Notes: a model not told the origin generated them from the sequence alone. Counted from the stretch's first letter, positions 36,322 through 45,905 are shown. The stretch: 64,000 bases of DNA from Massilia psychrophila (GCF_002760665.1 NZ_PDOB01000004.1:1-64000); one strand, 5' to 3'. A program made the numbers and translations.

Positions 36322-37341
36322 GTGAAAGAATTTGTTTTGAAAGCAACTGAATTGACCGATGCGCCGCAACAGCAGCCGCCCGCGACCCTGATCATCGCCT
36401 CGCGTGAGAGCCGGCTGGCCATGTGGCAGGCCGAACACGTGCGCGCCGAATTATCTTTATTATATCCGCAGTGCAGGATCGAAATTCTCGGCATGACCAC
36501 GCGCGGCGACCAGATCCTCGACCGCGCCCTGTCCAAGATCGGCGGCAAGGGGTTGTTCGTCAAGGAACTCGAAGTGGCGATGGCCGAAGGGCGCGCCGAC
36601 CTGGCGGTCCATTCGCTCAAGGACGTGCCGATGGATTTGCCGGAAGGTTTTGAACTGGCGGCCGTGCTCGAGCGCGAAGACCCGCGCGACGCCTTTGTCT
36701 CGAACGATTACGCCAGCCTTGCCGACTTGCCGGCCGGCGCGGTGGTCGGCACCAGCAGCCTGCGCCGCCAGTCGCTGATCGCGGCGCGTTATCCGCAGCT
36801 GGTGATCAAGCCGCTGCGCGGCAATCTCGACACCCGGCTCGGCAAGCTCGATCGGGGCGATTACGCCGCCATCATCCTCGCCGCTGCCGGCCTCAAGCGG
36901 CTCGGCCTGCTCGGGCGCATCCGCGCGCTGCTCGACCCTGACACCAGCCTGCCGGCCGCCGGCCAGGGCGCAATGGCGATCGAAATCCTTGCCGGCCGCC
37001 TCGATGTCGACTTGCGCGCGGTGCTGGCGCCGCTCAACCACCTCGCCAGCTTTCATGCCGTCACTGCCGAGCGCACGGTGTCGAAAGCGTTTGGCGGCAG
37101 CTGCCAGATTCCGCTGGCGGCGTTCGCCACCATCGACAACGGCCAGATGACGTTGCGGGCAATGGTCGCCACGCCGGACGGCAAACGGGTCGCCATGGCC
37201 GAGGCGCGCGGGGTTGTTGACACTGCCGACGCCGCCGAGCGCCTCGGCCGCCAGGTGGTCGATTTGCTGCAACTGCAGGATGCGCACGCCATCCTGGCCG
37301 AGTGCAAGGCCCAAGCAGCCGACGCCGATGCCGATGCCTGA
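36322..37341 (+). CDS. hemC: Porphobilinogen deaminase (hydroxymethylbilane synthase)
   Basis: Condenses four porphobilinogens into hydroxymethylbilane. The product has about 339 residues when started at GTG 36322 (GAGG 9 bases upstream); an ATG at 36298 would add eight residues. Landmarks: [38 protein letters not shown], and [11 protein letters not shown] whose Cys (about residue 261) holds the dipyrromethane cofactor. First gene of the hemC-D-X-Y run; hemD overlaps its end. Confidence 0.95.
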   Translation: MKEFVLKATELTDAPQQQPPATLIIASRESRLAMWQAEHVRAELSLLYPQCRIEILGMTTRGDQILDRALSKIGGKGLFVKELEVAMAEGRADLAVHSLKDVPMDLPEGFELAAVLEREDPRDAFVSNDYASLADLPAGAVVGTSSLRRQSLIAARYPQLVIKPLRGNLDTRLGKLDRGDYAAIILAAAGLKRLGLLGRIRALLDPDTSLPAAGQGAMAIEILAGRLDVDLRAVLAPLNHLASFHAVTAERTVSKAFGGSCQIPLAAFATIDNGQMTLRAMVATPDGKRVAMAEARGVVDTADAAERLGRQVVDLLQLQDAHAILAECKAQAADADADA

Positions 37342-38137
37342 TGCCGTGGTGATCACCCGCCCGCTTGCGCAATGCCACGCGCTGGCGCAGGGCGTGGCGG
37401 CACTCGGGCGCGAGGCGGTGCTGCTGCCGCTGCTCGATATTTATCCGCTGGCCGACCAGGCGCCGCTGCAACGCGTGCTGGCCGACCTGCTGACCGGCCT
37501 TGGCGGCTACGCGCTGGTGGCGTTTGTCTCGCCGAACGCGATCGACGCCGCGTTCGCTCAACTTCGCCAGCTTGGTGAGCTTGATCGACCCGGCTGCTGG
37601 CCGGCCGGCGTCGCGCTGGCGGTGCTGGGCGAGACCAGCCGCGCCTGCCTGGCGAAATACGGCATCGACGCCGGCAACGCCACCATCTTCAGCCCGCTGG
37701 ACCCGGCCCGCAGCGATTCCGAACACCTGCTCGACGCCCTCGACCTGGGCGCGCTGGCCGGCAAGCGCGTGCTGATCGTGCGCGGCGAAAGCGGGCGCGA
37801 GCTGATGGCCGACGGCTTGCGCGCGGCCGGCGCCATCGTCGAAACGGTGGCGGCTTACCGGCGCGAAGTGCCGGCCCTGACGCCGCAGCTGGGCGCCACC
37901 TTGCACGCCTTGCTGGCGCGCCAGAACGACTGGATCATCACCAGCTCCGAGGCATTGCGCGGCCTGTTCGGCCTGCTGGCCCAGCTCGATGACGGCGTCT
38001 CTGTTGCAAAAATGCAACAACAGCGCGTGATCGTACCGCACACAAGGATTGCCGAAACAGCCGCCGCGCTGGGCGTGACCCGACTCACCCTCGCAGGATC
38101 GGGCGACGCCAGCTTGCTTGCCGCGTTACAATCATAG
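37334..38137 (+). CDS. hemD: Uroporphyrinogen-III synthase
   Basis: Cyclises hydroxymethylbilane to uroporphyrinogen III. The sequence diverges widely in this family, but length (about 267 residues), position and motifs fit: [20 protein letters not shown] near the start, [11 protein letters not shown] (about 58-68), [21 protein letters not shown] (about 145-165) and the C-terminal [13 protein letters not shown]. The ATG at 37334 overlaps the hemC stop (37339-37341) and is probably translationally coupled; an ATG six bases earlier is also possible. hemX follows two bases after the stop. Confidence 0.9.
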   Translation: MPDAVVITRPLAQCHALAQGVAALGREAVLLPLLDIYPLADQAPLQRVLADLLTGLGGYALVAFVSPNAIDAAFAQLRQLGELDRPGCWPAGVALAVLGETSRACLAKYGIDAGNATIFSPLDPARSDSEHLLDALDLGALAGKRVLIVRGESGRELMADGLRAAGAIVETVAAYRREVPALTPQLGATLHALLARQNDWIITSSEALRGLFGLLAQLDDGVSVAKMQQQRVIVPHTRIAETAAALGVTRLTLAGSGDASLLAALQS

Positions 38138-38139
38138 CT

Positions 38140-39285
38140 ATGAACGAATTGCCTACCATACCTGAACAAAATGCAGCGGCGCCCGATGTGGTCCCGCCCG
38201 CGGTGCCGGCGCAACCGGCGCAACCGGGACAACCCGCCACCAGCGCCGCGGAAAGCTTCGGCGAGCTGTTGCAGCGTCCGCTGTCGAAGGTAGTGATCGG
38301 GTTCCTGCTGCTGTTCGCGGCACTGGCCTGGTCGACCCACAACCGCATCACCAACCTGCGCTACGACGTGGCGCGCAGCCTGCAGAAGGGCGACGCCACC
38401 AGCAACGAAACCTCTGCGCTGGCGCGCCAAGTGCAGGAACAGACCAAGGAGCTGCAGGCGAAGGTCGGCGCGTTAGAGGGCCGCCAGGCCGAAGCGCAGA
38501 GCCAGCAACTCGCTCTCGAACAGCTGTACCAGGATTTGTCGAAGAACCGCGACGAATGGGCGCTGGCCGAAATCGACCAGGTGCTGTCGACCGCCAGCCA
38601 GCAGCTGCAACTGGCCGGCAACGTGCAGGGCGCCCTGATCGCGCTTGCCAACGCCGACCGTTCGCTGTCGCGCACCGACAAGCCGCAATTCATCACGATC
38701 CGCCGCGCCATCGCCAAGGACACCGACAAGCTGAAGGCCTTGCCCGGCATCGACATGGCCGGCGTCGCGCTGCGCCTCGACAACGTCATCGCCCAGGTCG
38801 ACACGCTGCCGATGCTGTCCGACCACAGGCCGGTGGCGCCGTCGGAACTGGCCAGGAAGACGGCTCCCGCAAGCGGCAAGCCGGGGGCGCCCGGGCCGAA
38901 TGCGTTCACCACCGGCCTGCAGCAAGTCTGGACCAGCTGGACCGGCGAGATGTGGGACGAAGTGCGCCAGCTGATCCGGGTGCGCAGCGCCGACACGCCG
39001 GAAGCGCTGATGCTGTCGCCGAGCGAATCGTTTTTCACCCGCGAGAACCTGAAGCTGCGCCTGCTCAACGCGCGCCTGGCCCTGCTGTCGCGCAATGAAG
39101 CAGCTTTTCGCAGCGACCTGATCGCCGCGCAGGACACGTTGGTGAAGTATTTCGACACGCGCGCCCGCACTACCCAGGCCGCCCAGGCGACCTTGCGCCA
39201 GGTGCAGTCGAACAACCTGGCGATCGAGATGCCGACCCTGGCCGACAGCCTGAACGCCGTGCGCACCTATAAAGCGAAGCCTTAA
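38140..39285 (+). CDS. hemX: HemX, membrane-anchored protein of the haem operon
   Basis: A 381-residue protein of the HemX family, annotated sometimes as uroporphyrinogen-III C-methyltransferase but lacking its catalytic fold. A Pro/Ala/Gln-rich cytoplasmic tail (1-45) precedes one transmembrane segment (about 50-65, VVIGFLLLFAALAWS), then a coiled-coil (85-130, many Gln/Glu/Lys) and a globular periplasmic part with FFTRENLKLRLLNARLALL. It is wedged between hemD and hemY with tiny gaps, so it belongs to the operon. Its molecular job in haem biogenesis remains unclear in the family. Confidence 0.92.
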   Translation: MNELPTIPEQNAAAPDVVPPAVPAQPAQPGQPATSAAESFGELLQRPLSKVVIGFLLLFAALAWSTHNRITNLRYDVARSLQKGDATSNETSALARQVQEQTKELQAKVGALEGRQAEAQSQQLALEQLYQDLSKNRDEWALAEIDQVLSTASQQLQLAGNVQGALIALANADRSLSRTDKPQFITIRRAIAKDTDKLKALPGIDMAGVALRLDNVIAQVDTLPMLSDHRPVAPSELARKTAPASGKPGAPGPNAFTTGLQQVWTSWTGEMWDEVRQLIRVRSADTPEALMLSPSESFFTRENLKLRLLNARLALLSRNEAAFRSDLIAAQDTLVKYFDTRARTTQAAQATLRQVQSNNLAIEMPTLADSLNAVRTYKAKP

Positions 39286-39288
39286 GCC

Positions 39289-40485
39289 ATGCGCCTTCTT
39301 CTCTGGTTAGTTGCGCTGATGGCCACGGCGATCGGCGTCGCCGTCACGGCGCGTTTCAATCCCGGCAACGTGGTGCTGTTCTATCCGCCGCACCGGATCG
39401 ACATGTCGCTTAATTTCTTCGTCGTTCTCGAAGTGCTGCTGTTCATGCTGGTGTATGCGCTGGTGCGCGCCTTTTACGCCACCGTCAGCATGCCGCAGCG
39501 GGTCGCCGCCTACCGCCGCCGCAAGCGCGAACGCGACGGCAACAAGGGCTTGCGCGATGCACTCAAGGCCTTGTTCGAAGGCCGTTTCGGCCACGCCGAG
39601 AAAGCCGCGGCGAAAGCGGCCGACCTGCCCGAAAACGCCGGCCTGGCCGCGCTGATCGGCGCACGCGCCGCGCACCGCATGCGCGAGCCGGTACGGCGCG
39701 ACAACTGGCTGGCCACCACCGTCAGCGACACCAGCCTCAAGGTCGCGCGCCTGATGACGGTGACGGAATTGCTGGTCGACGACCACCAGCCGGAAGCGGC
39801 GCTCGAGGCGGTGGCTGAACTGACCGCCACCGGCACCCGCCACATCCACGCGCTGCAATGGTCGATGAAGGCGCACCAGCAGGCCAAGAACTGGCCGGAA
39901 GTGCTGCGCCTGGTGCGTTCGCTCGACAAGCACAAGGCGCTGCACCCGGCGCTGTCGGCGCGGCTGCGCGAACTGTCGTACGACGCGCTGCTGTCGGATA
40001 ACGCTCACGACGCCGAATCGATTCAGCGCGTGTGGGCGACGGTGCCATCAAGCGATCGCATCAAGCCGTACATCGCCGCCCACGCTGCGGCGGCGCTCAA
40101 CGCGCGCGGGCTGCACCATGAAGCCCGCGCCACCGTCGAGGAAGCGCTGGCGGCCGAATGGGACGACCGCGTGGTGCGCGCTTACCGCGACGCCGCCGCG
40201 CCGGCCGGCACGCCGGCTTTGCTGGCCCAGATCGAACACTGCGAGCAGTGGATCAAGCAGCGCCCGAACGACGCCGAACTGGCGCTCACGCTGGGATCGC
40301 TGTGCCTGAAGCAAAAGCTGTGGGGCAAGGCCCAGCGCTATCTCGAACAAGCTTTGTCCGACGCCAGCGAACCGCGCATGGTGCGCGAATCGCACCTGAA
40401 GCTGGCGCAGATGCACGAAGCGCTGGGTCAGCACGACGAGGCGGCAGCCCATTTCCGCCAGTGCGCGCTGGCCAGTATCCTGTAA
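39289..40485 (+). CDS. hemY: HemY, TPR-containing haem-operon protein
   Basis: A 398-residue inner-membrane protein of the proteobacterial HemY family (not the oxidase of the same name). It has two N-terminal transmembrane segments (about 1-18 and 37-60) and a periplasmic helical domain with tetratricopeptide-like repeats (KAAAKAADLPENAGLAALIGAR; GSLCLKQKLWGKAQRYLEQAL is the clearest repeat, about 340-360). It probably aids assembly of haem-synthesis complexes. It ends the hemCDXY run; there is no obvious terminator in the 130 bases before ppa. Confidence 0.92.
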   Translation: MRLLLWLVALMATAIGVAVTARFNPGNVVLFYPPHRIDMSLNFFVVLEVLLFMLVYALVRAFYATVSMPQRVAAYRRRKRERDGNKGLRDALKALFEGRFGHAEKAAAKAADLPENAGLAALIGARAAHRMREPVRRDNWLATTVSDTSLKVARLMTVTELLVDDHQPEAALEAVAELTATGTRHIHALQWSMKAHQQAKNWPEVLRLVRSLDKHKALHPALSARLRELSYDALLSDNAHDAESIQRVWATVPSSDRIKPYIAAHAAAALNARGLHHEARATVEEALAAEWDDRVVRAYRDAAAPAGTPALLAQIEHCEQWIKQRPNDAELALTLGSLCLKQKLWGKAQRYLEQALSDASEPRMVRESHLKLAQMHEALGQHDEAAAHFRQCALASIL

Positions 40486-40577
40486 GCGGCGGTTGACGAC
40501 TTTTTAAGGGCGGCGCCGGCAGCCGTCTGCTGCGCTGCACAAGACGGGCCATCTTCGCTATAATTGGCGAGCAGACA

Positions 40578-40604
40578 ATCAGCCACATCAGCCACATCAG
40601 CCAC
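40578..40604 (+). repeat. Three tandem 9-bp copies upstream of ppa
   Basis: ATCAGCCAC is repeated three times without spacing just before the ribosome-binding site (CAAGGAAAT) of ppa. It lies in the probable mRNA leader; a copy-number variation could affect expression, but no function is shown. Confidence 0.8.
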
Positions 40605-40616
40605 CAAGGAAATCCC

Positions 40617-41153
40617 ATGAGTTTGAATAAAGTCTCCTCCGGCCGCGACGTACCGAACGATTTCAACGTCATCATTGAAATCCCGATGAACGCCGATCCG
40701 ATCAAGTACGAAGTGGACAAGGAGTCGGGCGCGATTTTCGTCGACCGTTTCATGAGTACCGCGATGCACTATCCGTGCAACTACGGCTACGTGCCGAACA
40801 CCATGTCCGACGACGGCGATCCGTGCGACGTGCTGGTGATCACGCCATTTCCCCTGTTCCCGGGCGTGGTGGTGCGCTGCCGCGCGATCGGCGTGCTGAA
40901 GATGACCGACGAAGCCGGCGGCGACGCCAAGATCCTCGCGGTCCCGGTCGACAAAATCCTGCCGATCTACAGCCACTGGCAAAAGCCGGAAGACCTGCAG
41001 GACCTGCGCCTGCACCAGATCCAGCACTTCTTCGAGCACTACAAGGATCTCGAGCCGGGCAAGTGGGTCAAGATCGAAGGCTGGTTCGGCCCGGAAGATG
41101 CGAAAGCGGAGATTCTTGCTGGCGTTGCCGCGTTTAACGCACTGGCGACGTAA
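40617..41153 (+). CDS. ppa: Inorganic pyrophosphatase
   Basis: Family I soluble pyrophosphatase, which hydrolyses pyrophosphate from biosynthesis. It has 178 residues, the usual length. The active-site signature [10 protein letters not shown] lies at about 65-74, with upstream [14 protein letters not shown] and YPCNYGYVP, and later [10 protein letters not shown]. The ribosome-binding site CAAGGAAAT precedes the ATG at 40617. Transcription is likely separate from the haem genes and ends at the terminator after 41211. Confidence 0.97.
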   Translation: MSLNKVSSGRDVPNDFNVIIEIPMNADPIKYEVDKESGAIFVDRFMSTAMHYPCNYGYVPNTMSDDGDPCDVLVITPFPLFPGVVVRCRAIGVLKMTDEAGGDAKILAVPVDKILPIYSHWQKPEDLQDLRLHQIQHFFEHYKDLEPGKWVKIEGWFGPEDAKAEILAGVAAFNALAT

Positions 41154-41210
41154 TATCGTCGTTCGAATGTAAACCAAGAGCTGCACGCAAGGAGCAGGGC
41201 GACAAGCCAA

Positions 41211-41242
41211 GGGGCCGGACGTAACGCGTCTGGCCCCTTTTC
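41211..41242 (+). terminator. Rho-independent terminator of ppa
   Basis: An 11-bp stem: GGGGCCGGACG (41211-41221) pairs with CGTCTGGCCCC (41227-41237), one G-T wobble, loop of 5 bases, then a T-rich stretch. It lies 57 bases after the ppa stop and just before the convergent metalloprotease gene. Confidence 0.85.
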
Positions 41243-41262
41243 CTTCCTTGCTCTCGCTTCCC

Positions 41263-42699
41263 TTACCAGCCGATATCCCTCAGCAGCGGATACGTCAGGT
41301 CTTGCGGCGGCGTGACCTGGTGCGTCAGGTCACCATTGATGGAAGGCTCCATCAGCTGGTTGGGCTTGGCGTCGGTCGTATAGTGCGATACCGACGACCC
41401 CGGTGAAAACTCGGTCGGCGTGTACATGCGAATCCGCCTGGCCGCGTCGGTGCCGGCCAGGCGCGCCGGATTGACCGTCAGGCTGGCGACGACGCCCGAC
41501 GTGGTGCGCGAGCGGCGCATCAGTGCCGCCTTCAGGCTCACCCCGACCTGCTGGGTGATACGCACCGCCGGAATGAGGACGGTATCGTCGGCACCGCCCA
41601 GGCCCGTCAGGTCGCCAGGCGCGTTGTCCGCCACCACCATCCCGATCGCGCCCGCATTCTGCACCACTTTGGCTTTTTCGGTGAAGGTGCAGGTGCCGCG
41701 GTCGACCAGCGCGATATTGCCACGCACCGCGATCCGGTTGGCGTTGTTGAGGGGCGTGCAGGCCAGTCCGAGTCCGGTAGGCTGGTCGATCACCCGCATC
41801 AACTGGCCGCTCACCGCGGTGCTGCTGAGCGGCGGGCCGAACGAGGCATCGCCGACCTCGACATTGCCGGCGGCGTTGCCCGCCGCCGGGCCGCTGATTC
41901 TCAAGACCGACGTCGGTGCCAGCGCCAGCGGCACCGCGGCCGTCACGTTGGGGCCGTTCCACGACAGGCCGGTACCGCTGACGGCCGACGCGGCGCGCTC
42001 GGCATTGACCATCTCCACCCATGACTTGTTGCTGCGGTTGTCGAGCAGGTAGTAATCCCAGATCGACGCGATGCCCTCGGTTTGCTCGCCCGTCTCGCCG
42101 TCGGTAAAGGTCTGGAAGCCCAGGCCGTGCGCCATTTCATGCAGCAGCACCGTGACCAGGTCGATCTGGCTTGCGGCCTGGTTGTCGAGGCCGAGATAGA
42201 AGCCGCTGCCAGGCAGGCAGTCGGGGAACCGCCCCAGGCGCGAGTTGAACCGCGCGATGATGTGCGGGTAGCCGGGGGTGCTCTGGTCGGTGCCGGCCAG
42301 CTTGGACGCCAGCGCACTCGGGTACCAGGTCGTCGCCCTCGGCGCGCTGGGGAAGTCGGAGAAGATTTCGTAGGCCCCGGCCGAGCCAAGCACCGCGCTG
42401 GAGGCGGTGCACGACAGCGGCACGAACGAGGCGCCGACCCGGATCGTGACGTTGCTGGTCAGGGTCGCGCCCCAGATGTCGGCGGCGTGCTGGAAGGCGA
42501 TTAGGCGCTGCTGGCCGAGCGTGGTGCCGGGGTTGCCGCCGACGGCAGCGACGGCGGTCGGATCGTTGAAGCCGACGCCGGCCGCGTTCTGGTTGACGAT
42601 GGTGATGGTCGCCGCCGCCTGCGCCCCAGCCATTGCGGCGCACGCCAGCGTCAACGCCGCAGCCAGCTGGCCAAGGCCAAATTGTTTAGCGGTCCGCAT
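41263..42699 (-). CDS. Exported PA-domain zinc metalloprotease
   Basis: A secreted protease of 478 residues. The signal peptide ends near AAMAGAQAAA. The motif HEMAHGLGF (His187, Glu188, His191) is an HExxHxxGF zinc site. The domain before it carries LVTVLL, and a PA (protease-associated) domain lies at about 280-400 (with NRIAVRGNIALVDRG and AKVVQNAGAIGMVVADNAPG). The C-terminal part contains HYTTDAKPNQLMEPSINGD, a possible Met-turn segment, and ends IGW. It is the third gene of an apparent operon with a small exported protein (overlapping by 14 bases) and a PEP-CTERM protein. It may cut exported surface proteins, which is inference. Confidence 0.85.
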   Translation of the reverse strand: MRTAKQFGLGQLAAALTLACAAMAGAQAAATITIVNQNAAGVGFNDPTAVAAVGGNPGTTLGQQRLIAFQHAADIWGATLTSNVTIRVGASFVPLSCTASSAVLGSAGAYEIFSDFPSAPRATTWYPSALASKLAGTDQSTPGYPHIIARFNSRLGRFPDCLPGSGFYLGLDNQAASQIDLVTVLLHEMAHGLGFQTFTDGETGEQTEGIASIWDYYLLDNRSNKSWVEMVNAERAASAVSGTGLSWNGPNVTAAVPLALAPTSVLRISGPAAGNAAGNVEVGDASFGPPLSSTAVSGQLMRVIDQPTGLGLACTPLNNANRIAVRGNIALVDRGTCTFTEKAKVVQNAGAIGMVVADNAPGDLTGLGGADDTVLIPAVRITQQVGVSLKAALMRRSRTTSGVVASLTVNPARLAGTDAARRIRMYTPTEFSPGSSVSHYTTDAKPNQLMEPSINGDLTHQVTPPQDLTYPLLRDIGW

Positions 42700-43090
42700 G
42701 ATTGTGCTCCTGTGGATGGTTGACTGGGGCGGGCGCCGTCAAGGCGGCGTTGGCGGCGTCTTCGCCGATCGCTTCCTGGGCCCACAGCTTGCCGCTGGCG
42801 TCGCGCGAGACGATCGAATACACCTGGCCGCGCTCGCCGATGAGTTTCTGGCGGGTGCCATTGGCGCGCACCGTGGCGGGCGCCGCCGGCTGCGGCCGGG
42901 CTATTCCTTGCTGGACAGCCTGGGTGCGCAGCGCCTTTACCTCGGCCGGGGTGGCGTTGCGCAGTTCGCCGGTACGGGCGTCGCGCACCACCACCATCCC
43001 TTCGGCCTGCTCCGCGCTGGAGGGCAGTGTCACGCTCAACGCGCTGGCGCCGAGCAGCACGGCAATCGCGATCCTTGTTTTGCTGGACAT
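42686..43090 (-). CDS. Small exported protein between PEP-CTERM protein and metalloprotease
   Basis: A 134-residue exported protein: signal peptide (IAIAVLLGASALSVTLPSSA) followed by EQAEGMVVVRDARTGELRNA, a conserved-looking 40-residue core (ATPAEVKALRTQAVQQG), a Pro/Ala linker and a His-rich end (HPQEHNHADR). The core and its placement match what I recall as the post-PEP-CTERM-1 domain, a poorly characterised type encoded next to PEP-CTERM proteins. The function is unknown; the His-rich tail could bind metal. It starts 26 bases after the PEP-CTERM gene and overlaps the metalloprotease start. Confidence 0.7.
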   Translation of the reverse strand: MSSKTRIAIAVLLGASALSVTLPSSAEQAEGMVVVRDARTGELRNATPAEVKALRTQAVQQGIARPQPAAPATVRANGTRQKLIGERGQVYSIVSRDASGKLWAQEAIGEDAANAALTAPAPVNHPQEHNHADR

Positions 43091-43116
43091 GGTTCGATCC
43101 TTTTCAGTGAGGGGTT

Positions 43117-43776
43117 CTAGACGCCGGACCGGCGACGCAGCAGCGGCAGCACGCCAAGGCCGAGGCCGAGCATGAGCCAGGCCGACGGCTCCGGCACCGC
43201 GCTGACCGTGAAAGTGTCGATGCCGATATAGTTGGCCGCGACGGCGTCGCCGAGGTAGCGGAAGGCGAAGCGGCCGCTGCCCGACAAGGTCAGGTCGGCG
43301 CCGAACAGCTGCCAGCTGCCGGGGTAGGCCGAGGCCCCGCCGATGGTCGCCAGCAAGGTCGTGAAGCCGGCGGTATCGGTGCCGGCGCCGGGGCTGAAGC
43401 GCACCTCCAGCATGTCGTTAAATCCCGGCAGGCTCTGGTTGCGGGTGTAGAACGACAGGTGGGTGGCGCCGCCAAACGTCAGTAAAGGCGTGATCAACCA
43501 GTTGTCGATCGTGCCGGTGCCCTGGGCCGCGCTCAGGTAATTGGCACCGATGTAGGCATCGGCCGCGCCGGCCTGGGCGCCGAAGATGCCGGCATTGCCC
43601 TGGAACCAGGACTGGCCGGCCGGCACGCTGTTATTCGTCATGACCCAACTGCCGAGCGCGCCGACGTTGTCGAAATTTTGGTTCAAGATCACGGTGCCCG
43701 CGGCCTGGGCAGCGGGCAAAGCAAGCACGGCCAGCGCGCACGCGGCCGTGGCAAGTAAGGTTTTCGAAGGTTTCAT
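43117..43776 (-). CDS. PEP-CTERM protein with choice-of-anchor J-like domain
   Basis: A 219-residue exported surface protein. Signal peptide about 1-26 (ACALAVLALPAAQAA). A beta-sandwich domain follows with NFDNVGALGSWVMTNNS and TPLLTFGGATHLSFYTRNQ, the signature of choice-of-anchor J domains. The C-terminus is a complete PEP-CTERM sorting signal: VPEPSAW (194-200), a hydrophobic helix (LMLGLGLGVLPLL) and RRR. Such proteins are processed by exosortase and displayed with extracellular polysaccharide. No exosortase gene is in the window. It heads the operon with the small exported protein and the metalloprotease. Confidence 0.9.
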   Translation of the reverse strand: MKPSKTLLATAACALAVLALPAAQAAGTVILNQNFDNVGALGSWVMTNNSVPAGQSWFQGNAGIFGAQAGAADAYIGANYLSAAQGTGTIDNWLITPLLTFGGATHLSFYTRNQSLPGFNDMLEVRFSPGAGTDTAGFTTLLATIGGASAYPGSWQLFGADLTLSGSGRFAFRYLGDAVAANYIGIDTFTVSAVPEPSAWLMLGLGLGVLPLLRRRSGV

Positions 43777-43978
43777 AGGTAGCTTTCATGCAGTGGCCAG
43801 GTGAATCAACGGGTGCTCGCGCTGGCAGTCGTCGAGACGATTACGTTTTTTATAATATGGACTGGAAGATAACAAGCATTGATATTCGTTTAAGAGAAAA
43901 CGAAAACTGCAGTCCGTTGCAGGGGATCGACGCGATCTCGGATCGAGCTGGACATTGATCTAGAACAAACGGCGCGCC

Positions 43979-44780
43979 TTGATGACTTCCCCGCTCACTG
44001 GCCAGGTGCCGACCGCGCCGTCCGACTACGCCAGTCGAGATCGTCGACGCCGTGTTTTGCAACTACCGGCCGCATGCGCAGTGGATCTGGAGCGTTGCTG
44101 TGGACCGCTTCATGCAAGGTGCGCGCGTGCGCGCGTGTGCAGCTACTGCTGCTGCTGCTGCCAATACCAAGAGTCGGACGACGATTTCGTGCTGCGCCTG
44201 CCGACCGAAGAAGGCCTGGCCTGGCGTTTCGAGCAGTGTGACGGCGTCGAGCAGATGGTGCTGTTCGCCGACACCAGTTGTTCGAGCACGCTTGAAGACG
44301 CCAGCAGCGCGGTGGGCGGCGCCATCCGCTATCACGGCGCCAGCGCCGTCGAAAAAAGCGACAGCATCCAGTATTTGGAGGCGTCGCGCACGCTCGGCGT
44401 CGCCGTCGTGACGGTGCTCAGTGACGACTACAAGGCGAAGCGATCGGTGACGGTGAGCGTGCCGACAAAATTTCCGATCGGCGGCAGGAACGCGCAGGCG
44501 GTGTCTTGCTGAAGATGTCGGCGACGGACGCGATCGAATCGACGCACTGGTGCAAAGTACTCGCCAGCGGTATCAGCGATGCCAACGGCGCTTGCGTGTG
44601 GACCGCCGAGCAAAGGCAAGCCCGAACGGGACGTCTGGAAAGAGTGCTTGAAGTCATGGTCCGGCGTCCACCAGGACAACATCCTCACCGCCATGGCGAA
44701 CTGCATCCGTAGCGCGGATGATTATGTGTATATCGAAACCCAGTTTTTTATCTCGACGTTTGGAACCTGGCGTTCACCAA
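43979..44780 (+). pseudogene. Decayed phospholipase-D-like gene
   Basis: The 1-kb stretch between the PEP-CTERM gene and livM contains coherent protein segments in three different plus-strand frames. They are VFCNYRPHAQWIWS (about 44050-44092), FVLRLPTEEGLAWRFEQCDG with VEQMVLFADTS next to it (44185-44275), MSATDAIESTHWCKVLASG (44515-44571) and MANCIRSADDYVYIETQFFI near 44693-44752. The last matches the conserved phospholipase-D-type segment seen in type VI effectors and related toxins. At least three frameshifts separate these parts and the sequence stops abruptly near 44780 beside livM. It is an inactivated gene. Upstream of 43979 no further homologous sequence is apparent. Confidence 0.6.
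44119..44160 (+). repeat. Dinucleotide and CTG microsatellite in the decayed gene
   Basis: An alternating GT/GC tract (44119-44139) is followed by five CTG units (44146-44160) and lies close to one of the apparent frame changes of the decayed phospholipase-like gene. Slippage at such tracts is a common cause of frameshifts; that cause is inferred. Confidence 0.7.
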
Positions 44781-44816
44781 CCGCCGGTACGGCCGGGCAT
44801 GGGGCAAAAAACGCTT

Positions 44817-45896
44817 TTAGTGCTGCGCCCGGTTCCCGCGCAGCTTGCCGACAATCCCGGTCGGGAAAAAATAAATCGACAGCACGAACAGCACGCCAAG
44901 CCATAGCATCCAGCGGTCGGGATGCAGGGCCTCGGCCAGGAACGGGATGCCGGTCAGAGCCGAGGCGCTGTCGGCCATCAGCGTCTTGAGGTAGTTCTGC
45001 GCCAGGATGAACAAGGTGGCGCCGATCACCGCGCCGTACATGGTGCCCATGCCGCCGATGACGACGATGAGCAGGATGTCGGTCATCACCTCGAAGCCGA
45101 GCATGGTTTTCGGGCCGACGTAGCGCAGCCACAGCGCCATCAGCGCGCCGGCCAGCGCCGCCACCAGCGCGGCCAGCACGTTGGCCCAGATGCGGTACAG
45201 CACCGTGCGGTAGCCGAGCGCCTCGGCGCGGAACTCGTTTTCGCGGATCGCCTGCAGCACCCGGCCGAACGGCGAATTCACCAGCCGCAGCAAGAACAGG
45301 AATAGCGCCAGGCAGCCGAAAAAGACGATGTAATAGGTCACCAGCTTGCCGTCGATGGCGCGCCCGGCGATGTCGTTTTCGATCAACCGGAAACCGGGCG
45401 AGAGCAGTTCGGGCACGCTGAAGGTCTTGCCGTCTTCGCCGCCGGTAAAATCCGACAGCTGCGACGCCAGCACCGCGAACGACGACGCCACCGCCAAGGT
45501 AATCATGGCGTAGAAGATGGCCCGCACGCGCAGCGCGAACAGGCCGACGATAAGGGCCAGCACGATCGTCAGCAGCAAAGCGAGAACCAGGCCCACCAGC
45601 GCGCCGGACCAGGTCGGGCCGGCGCTCGACAAGCCCAGGCCGATGCCGTATGCGCCGATCCCGAAGAACATCGTGTGAGCGAACGAGACGATGCCGCTGT
45701 AGCCGAGCAGCAGGTCGTAGGACGCGACCAGCACGATGTAGATGCAAATGGTGGCCGCGGTGTTGAGCGGGCGCGCGCCGGCAGTGAGGAAGGGCGCCAG
45801 CGCCAGGCCAAGGAAGATCAGCACCAGGGCGGCGCCGAGCGCACGGCTGCGCGGCAGGTCGCCGGAGAAAAGTCGGTTGACTACAGAAATGCTCAT
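44817..45896 (-). CDS. livM: LivM-type branched-chain ABC transporter permease
   Basis: A 359-residue inner-membrane permease with about ten membrane segments. LivM markers: LLGYSGIVSFAHTMFFGIGAY (about 63-83), the cytoplasmic coupling motif RVLQAIRENEFRAEALGYR (about 216-234) and VVIGGMGTMYGAVIGA. It works with LivH and the LivG/LivF ATPases and a periplasmic binding protein. The substrate of LIV-type systems is often not an amino acid but a small aromatic, amide or urea compound. It is the last gene of the seven-gene operon and ends next to the decayed phospholipase-like gene. Confidence 0.95.
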   Translation of the reverse strand: MSISVVNRLFSGDLPRSRALGAALVLIFLGLALAPFLTAGARPLNTAATICIYIVLVASYDLLLGYSGIVSFAHTMFFGIGAYGIGLGLSSAGPTWSGALVGLVLALLLTIVLALIVGLFALRVRAIFYAMITLAVASSFAVLASQLSDFTGGEDGKTFSVPELLSPGFRLIENDIAGRAIDGKLVTYYIVFFGCLALFLFLLRLVNSPFGRVLQAIRENEFRAEALGYRTVLYRIWANVLAALVAALAGALMALWLRYVGPKTMLGFEVMTDILLIVVIGGMGTMYGAVIGATLFILAQNYLKTLMADSASALTGIPFLAEALHPDRWMLWLGVLFVLSIYFFPTGIVGKLRGNRAQH

Positions 45897-45905
45897 AAAC
45901 TTATC

